The position numbers and the translations under genes are program-made. Of a DNA stretch of 64,000 bases, positions 50,306-63,002 are shown one piece after another. Under the pieces are notes generated by a model. That model saw nothing but the letters and a program-made list of their open reading frames with translations, ran no database searches and was not told the DNA's origin. This stretch comes from Vicugna pacos (taxonomy: Eukaryota > Chordata > Mammalia > Artiodactyla > Camelidae): assembly GCF_048564905.1 (NCBI RefSeq), contig NW_027328740.1, positions 74,342,662 through 74,406,661 of the forward strand, read 5' to 3'. Numbering within the stretch: the first letter of the stretch is position 1; every line of letters begins with the position of its first letter.

Positions 50306-50803
50306 CAGGCACTTCAAACCGGCACTAGGAAACAGACTGAGAAACCAGAGTAAGGGTTTCTCCTGCAACCCGTTCCCTTTGTGCTAGATGAACGAACGTC
50401 TCTCCACATGCTCAGTTCTGAGAGATAAGTGTGTGTGAAAGCCGTCCTTCACCTAGCTTAAAGGGCACACAAAGTTTCTTTTCTGTGGCCAACTCCACTC
50501 CATACATATATATGGTGAGGTACAAGCTCCAACTCTGTTTTACTGTGAAAACGGCAGGCACTTCCAACCGGCACTAGGAAACAGACTGAGAAACCAGAGT
50601 AAGGGTTTCTCCTGCAACCCGTTCCCTTTGTGCTGGATGAACGAACGTCTCTCCACATGCTCAGTTCTGAGAGATAAGTGTGTGTGAAAGCCGTCCTTCA
50701 ACTAGCTTGAAGGGAACACAAAGTTTCTTTTCAGTTGCCAACTCCACTCCATACATATATATGGGGAGGTACAAGCTCCAACTCGGTTTTACAGTGAAAA
50801 CGG
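50306..50803. repeat. K-L monomer pair (copies 203-204)
   Basis: The full K tract and L are present, followed by a G copy with a private catttcaaacc and then F. Confidence 0.92.
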
Positions 50804-52546
50804 CAGGCATTTCAAACCGGCACTAGGAAACAGACAGAGAAACCAGAGTAAGGGTTTCTCCTGCAACCCGTTCCCTTTGTGCTGGATGAACGAACGTCTC
50901 TCCACATGCTCAGTTCTGAGAGATAAGTGTGTGTGAAAGCCGTCCTTCACCTAGCTTGAAGGGAACACAAAGTTTCTTTTCAGTTGCCAACTCCACTCCA
51001 TACATATATATGGGGAGGTACAAGCTCCAACTCGGTTTTACAGTGAAAACGGCAGGCACTTCAAACCGGCACTAGGAAACCGAGTGAGAAACCAGAGTAA
51101 GGGTTTCTCCTGCAACCCGTTCCCTTTGTGCTGGATGAACGAACGTCTCTCCACATGCTCAGTTCTGAGAGATAAGTGTGTGTGAAAGCCGTCCTTCACC
51201 TAGCTTGAAGGGAACACAAAGTTTCTATTCAGTGGCCAACTCCACTCCATACATATATATGGGGAGGTACAAGCTCCAACTCGGTTTTACAGTGAAAACG
51301 GCAGGCACTTCAAACCGGCACTAGGAAACAGCCTGAGAAACCAGAGAAAGGGTTTCTCCTGCAACCCGTTCCCTTTGTGCTGGATGAACGAACGTCTCTC
51401 CACATGCTCAGTTCTGAGAGATAAGTGTGTGTGAAAGCCGTCCTTCACCTAGCTTGAAGGGAACACAAAGTTTCTTTTCAGTGGCCAACACCACTCCATA
51501 CATATATATGGGGAGGTACAAGCTCCAACTCGGTTTTACAGTGAAAACGGCAGGCACTTCAAACCGGCACTAGGAAACAGCCTGAGAAACCAGAGAAAGG
51601 GTTTCTCCTGCAACCCGTTCCCTTTGTGCTGGATGAACGAACGTCTCTCCACATGCTCAGTTCTGAGAGATAAGTGTGTGTGAAAGCCGTCCTTCACCTA
51701 GCTTGAAGGGAACACAAAGTTTCTTTTCAGTTGCCAACTCCACTCCATACATATATATGGGGAGGTACAAGCTCCAACTCGGTTTTACAGTGAAAACGGC
51801 AGGCACTTCAAACCGGCACTAGGAAACCGACTGAGAATCCAGAGTAAGGGTTTCTCCTGCAACCCGTTCCCTTTGTGCTGGATGAACGAACGTCTCTCCA
51901 CATGCTCAGTTCTGAGAGATAAGTGTGTGTGAAAGCCGTCCTTCACCTAGCTTGAAGGGAACACAAAGTTTCTTTTCAGTGGCCAACTCCACTCCATACA
52001 TATATATGGGGAGGTACAAGCTCCAACTCGGTTTTACAGTGAAAACGGCAGGCACTTCAAACCGGCACTAGGAAACAGACTGAGAAACCAGAGTAAGGGT
52101 TTCTCCTGCAACCCGTTCCCTTTGTGCTGGATGAACGAACGTCTCTCCACATGCTCAGTTCTGAGAGATAAGTGTGTGTGAAAGCCGTCCTTCACCTAGC
52201 TTGAAGGGAACACAAAGTTTCTTTTCAGTGGCCAACTCCACTCCATACATATATATGGGGAGGTACAAGCTCCAACTCGGTTTTACAGTGAAAACGGCAG
52301 GCACTTCAAACCGGCACTAGGAAACAGACTGAGAAACCAGAGTAAGGGTTTCTCCTGCAACCCGTTCCCTTTGTGCTGGATGAACGAACGTCTCTCCACA
52401 TGCTCAGTTCTGAGAGATAAGTGTGTGTGAAAGCCGTCCTTCACCTAGCTTGAAGGGAACACAAAGTTTCTTTTCAGTGGCCAACTCCACTCCATACATA
52501 TATATGGGGAGGTACAAGCTCCAACTCGGTTTTACAGTGAAAACGG

Positions 52547-53293
52547 CAGGCACTTCAAACCGGCACTAGGAAACAGACTGAGAAACCAGAGTAAGGGTTT
52601 CTCCTGCAACCCGTTCCCTTTGTGCTAGATGAACGAACGTCTCTCCACATGCTCAGTTCTGAGAGATAAGTGTGTGTGAAAGCCGTCCTTCACCTAGCTT
52701 AAAGGGCACACAAAGTTTCTTTTCTGTGGCCAACTCCACTCCATACATATATATGGTGAGGTACAAGCTCCAACTCTGTTTTACTGTGAAAACGGCAGGC
52801 ACTTCCAACCGGCACTAGGAAACAGACTGAGAAACCAGAGTAAGGGTTTCTCCTGCAACCCGTTCCCTTTGTGCTGGATGAACGAATGACTTTCCACATG
52901 CTCAGATCTGAGAGATAAGTGTGTGTGAAAGCCGTCCTTCACCTAGCTTGAAGGGAACACAAAGTTTCTTTTCAGTTGCCAACTCCACTCCATACATATA
53001 TATGGTGAGGTACAAGCTCCAACTCTGTTTTACTGTGAAAACGGCAGGCACTTCCAACCGGCACTAGGAAACAGACTGAGAAACCAGAGTAAGGGTTTCT
53101 CCTGCAACCCGTTCCCTTTGTGCTGGATGAACGAACGTCTCTCCACATGCTCAGTTCTGAGAGATAAGTGTGTGTGAAAGCCGTCCTTCAACTAGCTTGA
53201 AGGGAACACAAAGTTTCTTTTCAGTTGCCAACTCCACTCCATACATATATATGGGGAGGTACAAGCTCCAACTCGGTTTTACAGTGAAAACGG
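52547..53293. repeat. K, mosaic and L monomers (copies 212-214)
   Basis: Copy 212 is a full K. Copy 213 (52796-53044) has the L head (cttccaacc), a Y'-like middle (gaatgactttcc, cagatctg) and the K tail (ggtgagg, actctg, actgtg). Copy 214 is a normal L. The K tail and L head thus occur twice, as expected if one monomer was inserted by unequal exchange and part of it came from Y'. Confidence 0.9.
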
Positions 53294-54289
53294 CAGGCAC
53301 TTCAAACCGGCACTAGGAAACAGACAGAGAAACCAGAGTAAGGGTTTCTCCTGCAACCCGTTCCCTTTGTGCTGGATGAACGAACGTCTCTCCACATGCT
53401 CAGTTCTGAGAGATAAGTGTGTGTGAAAGCCGTCCTTCACCTAGCTTGAAGGGAACACAAAGTTTCTTTTCAGTTGCCAACTCCACTCCATACATATATA
53501 TGGGGAGGTACAAGCTCCAACTCGGTTTTACAGTGAAAACGGCAGGCACTTCAAACCGGCACTAGGAAACCGAGTGAGAATCCAGAGTAAGGGTTTCTCC
53601 TGCAACCCGTTCCCTTTGTGCTGGATGAACGAACGTCTCTCCACATGCTCAGTTCTGAGAGATAAGTGTGTGTGAAAGCCGTCCTTCACCTAGCTTGAAG
53701 GGAACACAAAGTTTCTTTTCAGTGGCCAACTCCACTCCATACATATATATGGGGAGGTACAAGCTCCAACTCGGTTTTACAGTGAAAACGGCAGGCACTT
53801 CAAACCGGCACTAGGAAACAGCCTGAGAAACCAGAGAAAGGGTTTCTCCTGCAACCCGTTCCCTTTGTGCTGGATGAACGAACGTCTCTCCACATGCTCA
53901 GTTCTGAGAGATAAGTGTGTGTGAAAGCCGTCCTTCACCTAGCTTGAAGGGAACACAAAGTTTCTTTTCAGTTGCCAACTCCACTCCATACATATATATG
54001 GGGAGGTACAAGCTCCAACTCGGTTTTACAGTGAAAACGGCAGGCACTTCAAACCGGCACTAGGAAACCGACTGAGAATCCAGAGTAAGGGTTTCTCCTG
54101 CAACCCGTTCCCTTTGTGCTGGATGAACGAACGTCTCTCCACATGCTCAGTTCTGAGAGATAAGTGTGTGTGAAAGCCGTCCTTCACCTAGCTTGAAGGG
54201 AACACAAAGTTTCTTTTCAGTGGCCAACTCCACTCCATACATATATACGGGGAGGTACAAGCTCCAACTCGGTTTTACAGTGAAAACGG

Positions 54290-55036
54290 CAGGCACTTCA
54301 AACCGGCACTAGGAAACCGACTGAGAAACCAGAGTAAGGGTTTCTCCTGCAACCTGTTCCTTTTGTGCTGGATGAACGAACGTCTCTCAACATGCTCATG
54401 TCTGAGAGATAAGTGTCTGTGAAAGCCGTCCTTCACCTAGCTTGAAGGGAACACAAAATTTCTTTTCAGTTGCCAACTCCACTCCATACATATATATGGG
54501 GAGGTACAAGCTCCAACTCGGTTTTACAGTAAAAACGGCAGGCACTTCAAACCGGCGCTAGGAAACAGACTGAGAAACCAGAGTAAGGGTTTCTCCTGCA
54601 ACCCGTTCCCTTTGTGCTGGATGAACGAATGTCTTTCCACATGCTCAGATCTGAGAGATAAGTGTGTGTGAAAGCCGTCCTTCACCTAGCTTGAAGGGAA
54701 CACAAAATTTCTTTTCAGTTGCCAACTCCACTCCATACATATATATGGGGAGGTACAAGCTCCAACTCGGTTTTACAGTGAAAACGGCAGGCACTTCAAA
54801 CCGGCGCTAGGAAACAGACTGAGAAACGAGAGTAAGGGTTTCTCCTGCAACCCGTTCCCTTTGTGCTGGATGAACGAATGTCTTTCCACATGCTCAGATC
54901 TGAGAGATAAGTGTGTGTGAAAGCCGTCCTTCACCTAGCTTGAAGGGAACACAAAGTTTCTTTTCAGTGGCCAACTCCACTCCATACATATATATGGGGA
55001 GGTACAAGCTCCAACTCGGTTTTACAGTGAAAACGG
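54290..55036. repeat. Z1 followed by Y'/Z mosaics (copies 219-221)
   Basis: Copy 219 is Z1 with a private cctgttcc. Copy 220 has the Z2 head (ggcgcta), a Y' middle (gaatgtctttcc, cagatctg) and the Z1 tail (caaaatttc). Copy 221 has ggcgcta again, gaaacgagag, a Y' middle and g at 182. The divergent part of Z2, including the 16-bp palindrome, is absent here. Confidence 0.88.
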
Positions 55037-55285
55037 CAGGCACTTCAAACCGGCACTAGGGAACAGACTGAGAAACCAGAGAAAGGGTTTCTCCTGCAAC
55101 CCGTTCCCTTTGTGCTGGATGAACGAACGTCTCTCCACATGCTCAGTTCTGAGAGATAAGTGTGTGTGAAAGCCGTCCTTCACCTAGCTTGAAGGGAACA
55201 CAAAGTTTCTTTTCAGTGGCCAACTCCACTCCATACATATATATGGGGAGGTACAAGCTCCAACTCGGTTTTACAGTGAAAACGG
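55037..55285. repeat. B monomer (copy 222)
   Basis: It has ctagggaacag and gagaaagg and again directly follows Y'. Confidence 0.85.
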
Positions 55286-56032
55286 CAGGCACTTCAAACC
55301 GGCACTAGGAAACAGACTGAGAAACCAGAGTAAGGGTTTCTCCTGCAACCCGTTCCCTTTGTGCTGGATGAACGAACGTCTCTCCACATGCTCAGTTCTG
55401 AGAGATAAGTGTGTGTGAAAGCCGTCCTTCACCTAGCTTGAAGGGAACACAAAGTTTCTTTTCAGTTGCCAACTCCACTCCATACATATATATGGGTAGG
55501 TACAAGCTCCAACTCGGTTTTACAGTGAAAACGGCAGGCACTTCAAACCGGCACTTGGAAACAGACAGAGAAACCAGAGTAAGGGTTTCTCCTGCAACCC
55601 GTTCCCTTTGTGCTGGATGAACGAACGTCTCTCCACATGCTCAGTTCTGAGAGATAAGTGTGTGTGAAAGCCGTCCTTCACCTAGCTTGAAGGGAACACA
55701 AAGTTTCTTTTCAGTTGCCAACTCCACTCCATACATATATATGGGGAGGTACAAGCTCCAACTCGGTTTTACAGTGAAAACGGCAGGCACTTCAAACCGG
55801 CACTAGGAAACCGAGTGAGAATCCAGAGTAAGGGTTTCTCCTGCAACCCGTTCCCTTTGTGCTGGATGAACGAACGTCTCTCCACATGCTCAGTTCTGAG
55901 AGATAAGTGTGTGTGAAAGCCGTCCTTCACCTAGCTTGAAGGGAACACAAAGTTTCTTTTCAGTGGCCAACTCCACTCCATACATATATATGGGGAGGTA
56001 CAAGCTCCAACTCGGTTTTACAGTGAAAACGG

Positions 56033-58770
56033 CAGGCACTTCAAACCGGCACTAGGAAACAGCCTGAGAAACCAGAGAAAGGGTTTCTCCTGCAACCCGT
56101 TCCCTTTGTGCTGGATGAACGAACGTCTCTCCACATGCTCAGTTCTGAGAGATAAGTGTGTGTGAAAGCCGTCCTTCACCTAGCTTGAAGGGAACACAAA
56201 GTTTCTTTTCAGTTGCCAACTCCACTCCATACATATATATGGGGAGGTACAAGCTCCAACTCGGTTTTACAGTGAAAACGGCAGGCACTTCAAACCGGCA
56301 CTAGGAAACCGACTGAGAATCCAGAGTAAGGGTTTCTCCTGCAACCCGTTCCCTTTGTGCTGGATGAACGAACGTCTCTCCACATGCTCAGTTCTGAGAG
56401 ATAAGTGTGTGTGAAAGCCGTCCTTCACCTAGCTTGAAGGGAACACAAAGTTTCTTTTCAGTGGCCAACTCCACTCCATACATATATATGGGGAGGTACA
56501 AGCTCCAACTCGGTTTTACAGTGAAAACGCAGGCACTTCAAACCGGCACTAGGAAACAGACTGAGAAACCAGAGTAAGGGTTTCTCCTGCAACCCGTTCC
56601 CTTTGTGCTGGATGAACGAACGTCTCTCCACATGCTCAGTTCTGAGAGATAAGTGTGTGTGAAAGCCGTCCTTCACCTAGCTTGAAGGGAACACAAAGTT
56701 TCTTTTCAGTTGCCAACTCCACTCCATACATATATATGGGGAGGTATAAGCTCCAACTCGGTTTTACAGTGAAAACGGCAGGCACTTCAAACCGGCACTA
56801 GGAAACAGACTGAGAAACCAGAGAAAGGGTTTCTCCTGCAACCCGTTCCCTTTGTGCTGGATGAACGAACGTCTCTCCACATGCTCAGTTCTGAGAGATA
56901 AGTGTGTGTGAAAGCCGTCCTTCACCTAGCTTGAAGGGAACACAAAGTTTCTTTTCAGTTGCCAACTCCACTCCATACATATATATGGGGAGGTACAAGC
57001 TCCAACTCGGTTTTACAGTGAAAACGGCAGGCACTTCAAACCGGCACTAGGAAACCGACTGAGAATCCAGAGTAAGGGTTTCTCCTGCAACCCGTTCCCT
57101 TTGTGCTGGATGAACGAACGTCTCTCCACATGCTCAGTTCTGAGAGATAAGTGTGTGTGAAAGCCGTCCTTCACCTAGCTTGAAGGGAACACAAAGTTTC
57201 TTTTCAGTGGCCAACTCCACTCCATACATATATATGGGGAGGTACAAGCTCCAACTCGGTTTTACAGTGAAAACGGCAGGCACTTCAAACCGGCACTAGG
57301 AAACAGACTGAGAAACCAGAGTAAGGGTTTCTCCTGCAACCCGTTCCCTTTGTGCTGGATGAACGAACGTCTCTCCACATGCTCAGTTCTGAGAGATAAG
57401 TGTGTGTGAAAGCCGTCCTTCACCTAGCTTGAAGGGAACACAAAGTTTCTTTTCAGTGGCCAACTCCACTCCATACATATATATGGGGAGGTACAAGCTC
57501 CAACTCGGTTTTACAGTGAAAACGGCAGGCACTTCAAACCGGCACTAGGAAACAGACTGAGAAACCAGAGTAAGGGTTTCTCCTGCAACCCGTTCCCTTT
57601 GTGCTGGATGAACGAACGTCTCTCCACATGCTCAGTTCTGAGAGATAAGTGTGTGTGAAAGCCGTCCTTCACCTAGCTTGAAGGGAACACAAAGTTTCTT
57701 TTCAGTGGCCAACTCCACTCCATACATATATATGGGGAGGTACAAGCTCCAACTCGGTTTTACAGTGAAAACGGCAGGCACTTCAAACCGGCACTAGGAA
57801 ACAGACTGAGAAACCAGAGTAAGGGTTTCTCCTGCAACCCGTTCCCTTTGTGCTAGATGAACGAACGTCTCTCCACATGCTCAGTTCTAAGAGATAAGTG
57901 TGTGTGAAAGCCGTCCTTCAACTAGCTTAAAGGGCACACAAAGTTTCTTTTCTGTGGCCAACTCCACTCCATACATATATATGGTGAGGTACAAGCTCCA
58001 ACTCTGTTTTACTGTGAAAACGGCAGGCACTTCCAACCGGCACTAGGAAACAGACTGAGAAACCAGAGTAAGGGTTTCTCCTGCAACCCGTTCCCTTTGT
58101 GCTGGATGAACGAACGTCTCTCCACATGCTCAGTTCTGAGAGATAAGTGTGTGTGAAAGCCGTCCTTCAACTAGCTTGAAGGGAACACAAAGTTTCTTTT
58201 CAGTTGCCAACTCCACTCCATACATATATATGGGGAGGTACAAGCTCCAACTCGGTTTTACAGTGAAAACGGCAGGCACTTCAAACCGGCACTAGGAAAC
58301 AGACAGAGAAACCAGAGTAAGGGTTTCTCCTGCAACCCGTTCCCTTTGTGCTGGATGAACGAACGTCTCTCCACATGCTCAGTTCTGAGAGATAAGTGTG
58401 TGTGAAAGCCGTCCTTCACCTAGCTTGAAGGGAACACAAAGTTTCTTTTCAGTTGCCAACTCCACTCCATACATATATATGGGGAGGTACAAGCTCCAAC
58501 TCGGTTTTACAGTGAAAACGGCAGGCACTTCAAACCGGCACTAGGAAACCGAGTGAGAATCCAGAGTAAGGGTTTCTCCTGCAACCCGTTCCCTTTGTGC
58601 TGGATGAACGAACGTCTCTCCACATGCTCAGTTCTGAGAGATAAGTGTGTGTGAAAGCCGTCCTTCACCTAGCTTGAAGGGAACACAAAGTTTCTTTTCA
58701 GTGGCCAACTCCACTCCATACATATATATGGGGAGGTACAAGCTCCAACTCGGTTTTACAGTGAAAACGG
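56033..58770. repeat. Block 13: complete 11-monomer unit (copies 226-236)
   Basis: The order is C E* P A E P P K L G F, 2,738 bases, and C E* starts again at 58771. This is the cleanest example of an order found in altered form in blocks 1, 3, 7 and 14. Copy 228 has ggtataag (56747), as in copy 3 at the left end of the window. Confidence 0.9.
57775..58272. repeat. K-L monomer pair (copies 233-234)
   Basis: The full K tract is present, with two additions in K: ttctaagag and cttcaacta, the latter otherwise typical of L. The copying of an L marker into K suggests conversion between neighbours. Confidence 0.9.
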
Positions 58771-60761
58771 CAGGCACTTCAAACCGGCACTAGGAAACAG
58801 CCTGAGAAACCAGAGAAAGGGTTTCTCCTGCAACCCGTTCCCTTTGTGCTGGATGAACGAACGTCTCTCCACATGCTCAGTTCTGAGAGATAAGTGTGTG
58901 TGAAAGCCGTCCTTCACCTAGCTTGAAGGGAACACAAAGTTTCTTTTCAGTGGCCAACTCCACTCCATACATATATATGGGGAGGTACAAGCTCCAACTC
59001 GGTTTTACAGTGAAAACGGCAGGCACTTCAAACCGGCACTAGGAAACCGACTGAGAATCCAGAGTAAGGGTTTCTCCTGCAACCCGTTCCCTTTGTGCTG
59101 GATGAACGAACGTCTCTCCACATGCTCAGTTCTGAGAGATAAGTGTGTGTGAAAGCCGTCCTTCACCTAGCTTGAAGGGAACACAAAGTTTCTTTTCAGT
59201 GGCCAACTCCACTCCATACATATATATGGGGAGGTACAAGCTCCAACTCGGTTTTACAGTGAAAACGCAGGCACTTCAAACCGGCACTAGGAAACAGACT
59301 GAGAAACCAGAGTAAGGGTTTCTCCTGCAACCCGTTCCCTTTGTGCTGGATGAACGAACGTCTCTCCACATGCTCAGTTCTGAGAGATAAGTGTGTGTGA
59401 AAGCCGTCCTTCACCTAGCTTGAAGGGAACACAAAGTTTCTTTTCAGTTGCCAACTCCACTCCATACATATATATGGGGAGGTACAAGCTCCAACTCGGT
59501 TTTACAGTGAAAACGGCAGGCACTTCAAACCGGCACTAGGAAACAGACTGAGAAACCAGAGAAAGGGTTTCTCCTGCAACCCGTTCCCTTTGTGCTGGAT
59601 GAACGAACGTCTCTCCACATGCTCAGTTCTGAGAGATAAGTGTGTGTGAAAGCCGTCCTTCACCTAGCTTGAAGGGAACACAAAGTTTCTTTTCAGTTGC
59701 CAACTCCACTCCATACATATATATGGGGAGGTACAAGCTCCAACTCGGTTTTACAGTGAAAACGGCAGGCACTTCAAACCGGCACTAGGAAACAGACTGA
59801 GAAACCAGAGTAAGGGTTTCTCCTGCAACCCGTTCCCTTTGTGCTGGATGAACGAACGTCTCTCCACATGCTCAGTTCTGAGAGATAAGTGTGTGTGAAA
59901 GCCGTCCTTCACCTAGCTTGAAGGGAACACAAAGTTTCTTTTCAGTTGCCAACTCCACTCCATACATATATATGGGGAGGTACAAGCTCCAACTCGGTTT
60001 TACAGTGAAAACGGCAGGCACTTCAAACCGGCACTAGGAAACCGACTGAGAATCCAGAGTAAGGGTTTCTCCTGCAACCCGTTCCCTTTGTGCTGGATGA
60101 ACGAACGTCTCTCCACATGCTCAGTTCTGAGAGATAAGTGTGTGTGAAAGCCGTCCTTCACCTAGCTTGAAGGGAACACAAAGTTTCTTTTCAGTGGCCA
60201 ACTCCACTCCATACATATATATGGGGATGTACAAGCTCCAACTCGGTTTTACAGTGAAAACGGCAGGCACTTCAAACCGGCACTAGGAAACAGACTGAGA
60301 AACCAGAGTAAGGGTTTCTCCTGCAACCCGTTCCCTTTGTGCTGGATGAACGAACGTCTCTCCACATGCTCAGTTCTGAGAGATAAGTGTGTGTGAAAGC
60401 CGTCCTTCACCTAGCTTGAAGGGAACACAAAGTTTCTTTTCAGTGGCCAACTCCACTCCATACATATATATGGGGAGGTACAAGCTCCAACTCGGTTTTA
60501 CAGTGAAAACGGCAGGCACTTCAAACCGGCACTAGGAAACAGACTGAGAAACCAGAGTAAGGGTTTCTCCTGCAACCCGTTCCCTTTGTGCTGGATGAAC
60601 GAACGTCTCTCCACATGCTCAGTTCTGAGAGATAAGTGTGTGTGAAAGCCGTCCTTCACCTAGCTTGAAGGGAACACAAAGTTTCTTTTCAGTGGCCAAC
60701 TCCACTCCATACATATATATGGGGAGGTACAAGCTCCAACTCGGTTTTACAGTGAAAACGG
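58771..60761. repeat. Block 14: variant start of the 11-monomer unit (copies 237-244)
   Basis: The order is C E* P A P E P P, followed by K at 60762. One plain monomer is extra relative to block 13, so the K-to-K distance is 12 monomers. C has g at 182, unusual for this class. Copy 242 has a private ggggatgtac. Confidence 0.88.
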
Positions 60762-61259
60762 CAGGCACTTCAAACCAGCACTAGGAAACAGACTGAGAAA
60801 CCAGAGTAAGGGTTTCTCCTGCAACCCGTTCCCTTTGTGCTAGATGAACGAACGTCTCTCCACATGCTCAGTTCTGAGAGATAAGTGTGTGTGAAAGCCG
60901 TCCTTCACCTAGCTTAAAGGGCACACAAAGTTTCTTTTCTGTGGCCAACTCCACTCCATACATATATATGGTGAGGTACAAGCTCCAACTCTGCTTTACT
61001 GTGAAAACGGCAGGCACTTCCAACCGGCACTAGGAAACAGACTGAGAAACCAGAGTAAGGGTTTCTCCTGCAACCCGTTCCCTTTGTGCTGGATGAACGA
61101 ACGTCTCTCCACATGCTCAGTTCTGAGAGATAAGTGTGTGTGAAAGCCGTCCTTCAACTAGCTTGAAGGGAACACAAAGTTTCTTTTCAGTTGCCAACTC
61201 CACTCCATACATATATATGGGGAGGTACAAGCTCCAACTCGGTTTTACAGTGATAACGG
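60762..61259. repeat. K-L monomer pair (copies 245-246)
   Basis: The full K tract is present with a private ctctgcttt. L ends in tgataacgg, shared only with copy 253. Confidence 0.92.
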
Positions 61260-62105
61260 CAGGCACTTCAAACCGGCACTAGGAAACAGACTGAGAAACC
61301 AGAGAAAGGGTTTCTCCTGCAACCCGTTCCCTTTGTGCTGGATGAACGAACGTCTCTCCACATGCTCAGTTCTGAGAGATAAGTGTGTGTGAAAGCCGTC
61401 CTTCACCTAGCTTGAAGGGAACACAAAGTTTCTTTTCAGTTGCCAACTCCACTCCATACATATATATGGGGAGGTACAAGCTCCAACTCGGTTTTACAGT
61501 GAAAACGGCAGGCACTTCAAACCGGCACTAGGAAACAGACTGAGAAACCAGAGTAAGGGTTTCTCCTGCAAACCGTTCCCTTTGTGCTGGATGAACGAAC
61601 GTCTCTACACATGCTCAGTTCTGAGAGATAAGTGTGTGTGAAAGCCGTCCTTCACCTAGCTTGAAGGGAACACAAAGTTTCTTTTCAGTTGCCAACTCCA
61701 CTCCATACATATATATGGGGAGGTACAAGCTCCAACTCGGTTTTACAGTGAAAACGGCAGGCACTTCAAACCGGCACTAGGAAACAGACTGAGAAACCAC
61801 AGTAAGGGTTTCTCCTGCAACCCGTTCCCTTTGTGCTGGATGAACGAACGTCTCTCCACATGCTCAGTTCTGAGAGATAAGTGTGTGTGAAAGCCGTCCT
61901 TCACCTAGCTTGAAGGGAACACAAAGTTTCTTTTCAGTTGCCAACTCCACTCCATACATATATATGGGGAGGTACAAGCTCCAACTCGGTTTTACAGTGA
62001 AAACGGCAGGCACTTCAAACCGGCACTAGGAAACAGCCTGAGAAACCAGAGAAAGGGTTTCTCCTGCAACCCGTTCCCTTTGTGCTGGATGAACGAACGT
62101 CTCTC

Positions 62106-62111
62106 CACGTG
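62106..62111. other. CACGTG string in a C monomer
   Basis: One a>g change turns the usual cacatg into the palindrome CACGTG, the canonical E-box core, and makes a new CpG. The same change is at 63849-63854. No binding is shown. Confidence 0.5.
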
Positions 62112-62504
62112 CTCAGTTCTGAGAGATAAGTGTGTGTGAAAGCCGTCCTTCACCTAGCTTGAAGGGAACACAAAGTTTCTTTTCAGTTGCCAACTCCACT
62201 CCATACATATATATGGGGAGGTACAAGCTCCAACTCGGTTTTACAGTGAAAACGGCAGGCACTTCAAACCGGCACTAGGAAACCGACTGAGAATCCAGAG
62301 TAAGGGTTTCTCCTGCAACCCGTTCCCTTTGTGCTGGATGAACGAACGTCTCTCCACATGCTCAGTTCTGAGAGATAAGTGTGTGTGAAAGCCGTCCTTC
62401 ACCTAGCTTGAAGGGAACACAAAGTTTCTTTTCAGTGGCCAACTCCACTCCATACATATATATGGGGAGGTACAAGCTCCAACTCGGTTTTACAGTGAAA
62501 ACGG

Positions 62505-63002
62505 CAGGCACTTCAAACCAGCACTAGGAAACAGACTGAGAAACCAGAGTAAGGGTTTCTCCTGCAACCCGTTCCCTTTGTGCTAGATGAACGAACGTCT
62601 CTCCACATGCTCAGTTCTGAGAGATAAGTGTGTGTGAAAGCCGTCCTTCACCTAGCTTAAAGGGCACACAAAGTTTCTTTTCTGTGGCCAACTCCACTCC
62701 ATACATATATATGGTGAGGTACAAGCTCCAACTCTGTTTTACTGTGAAAACGGCAGGCACTTCCAACCGGCACTAGGAAACAGACTGAGAAACCAGAGTA
62801 AGGGTTTCTCCTGCAACCCGTTCCCTTTGTGCTGGATGAACGAACGTCTCTCCACATGCTCAGTTCTGAGAGATAAGTGTGTGTGAAAGCCGTCCTTCAA
62901 CTAGCTTGAAGGGAACACAAAGTTTCTTTTCAGTTGCCAACTCCACTCCATACATATATATGGGGAGGTACAAGCTCCAACTCGGTTTTACAGTGATAAC
63001 GG
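62505..63002. repeat. K-L monomer pair (copies 252-253)
   Basis: The full K tract is present, with aaaccagcac (62520) in K and tgataacgg (62997) in L, both shared with the pair 1,743 bases upstream. Confidence 0.92.

Larger units (their letters stand above)
48065..56032. repeat. Block 12: copies 194-225, mixed region with mosaic monomers
   Basis: The order is P G F C G A E P P K L G F C C E P P K L/Y'/K L G F C E Z1 Y' Y' B P G F. C is doubled at 51302-51799. Copy 206 has an F head with gagaaacc and a private ttctattcag. Copy 207 has aacaccactcc. Copy 224 has cacttgg for cactagg. Two groups of mosaic copies are given separately. No other element is present. Confidence 0.85.
60762..62504. repeat. 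Block 15: 7-monomer unit, first copy (copies 245-251)
   Basis: The order is K L A P H-like C E, 1,743 bases. Shared private changes link it to the next unit: aaaccagcac (60777), tgataacgg (61254), tctctacacatg (61607) and ccacgtgctc (62109). Differences from the next unit are ctgcttt (60994) and caaaccgttcc (61572). The H-like copy 249 has cacag only. Confidence 0.92.
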
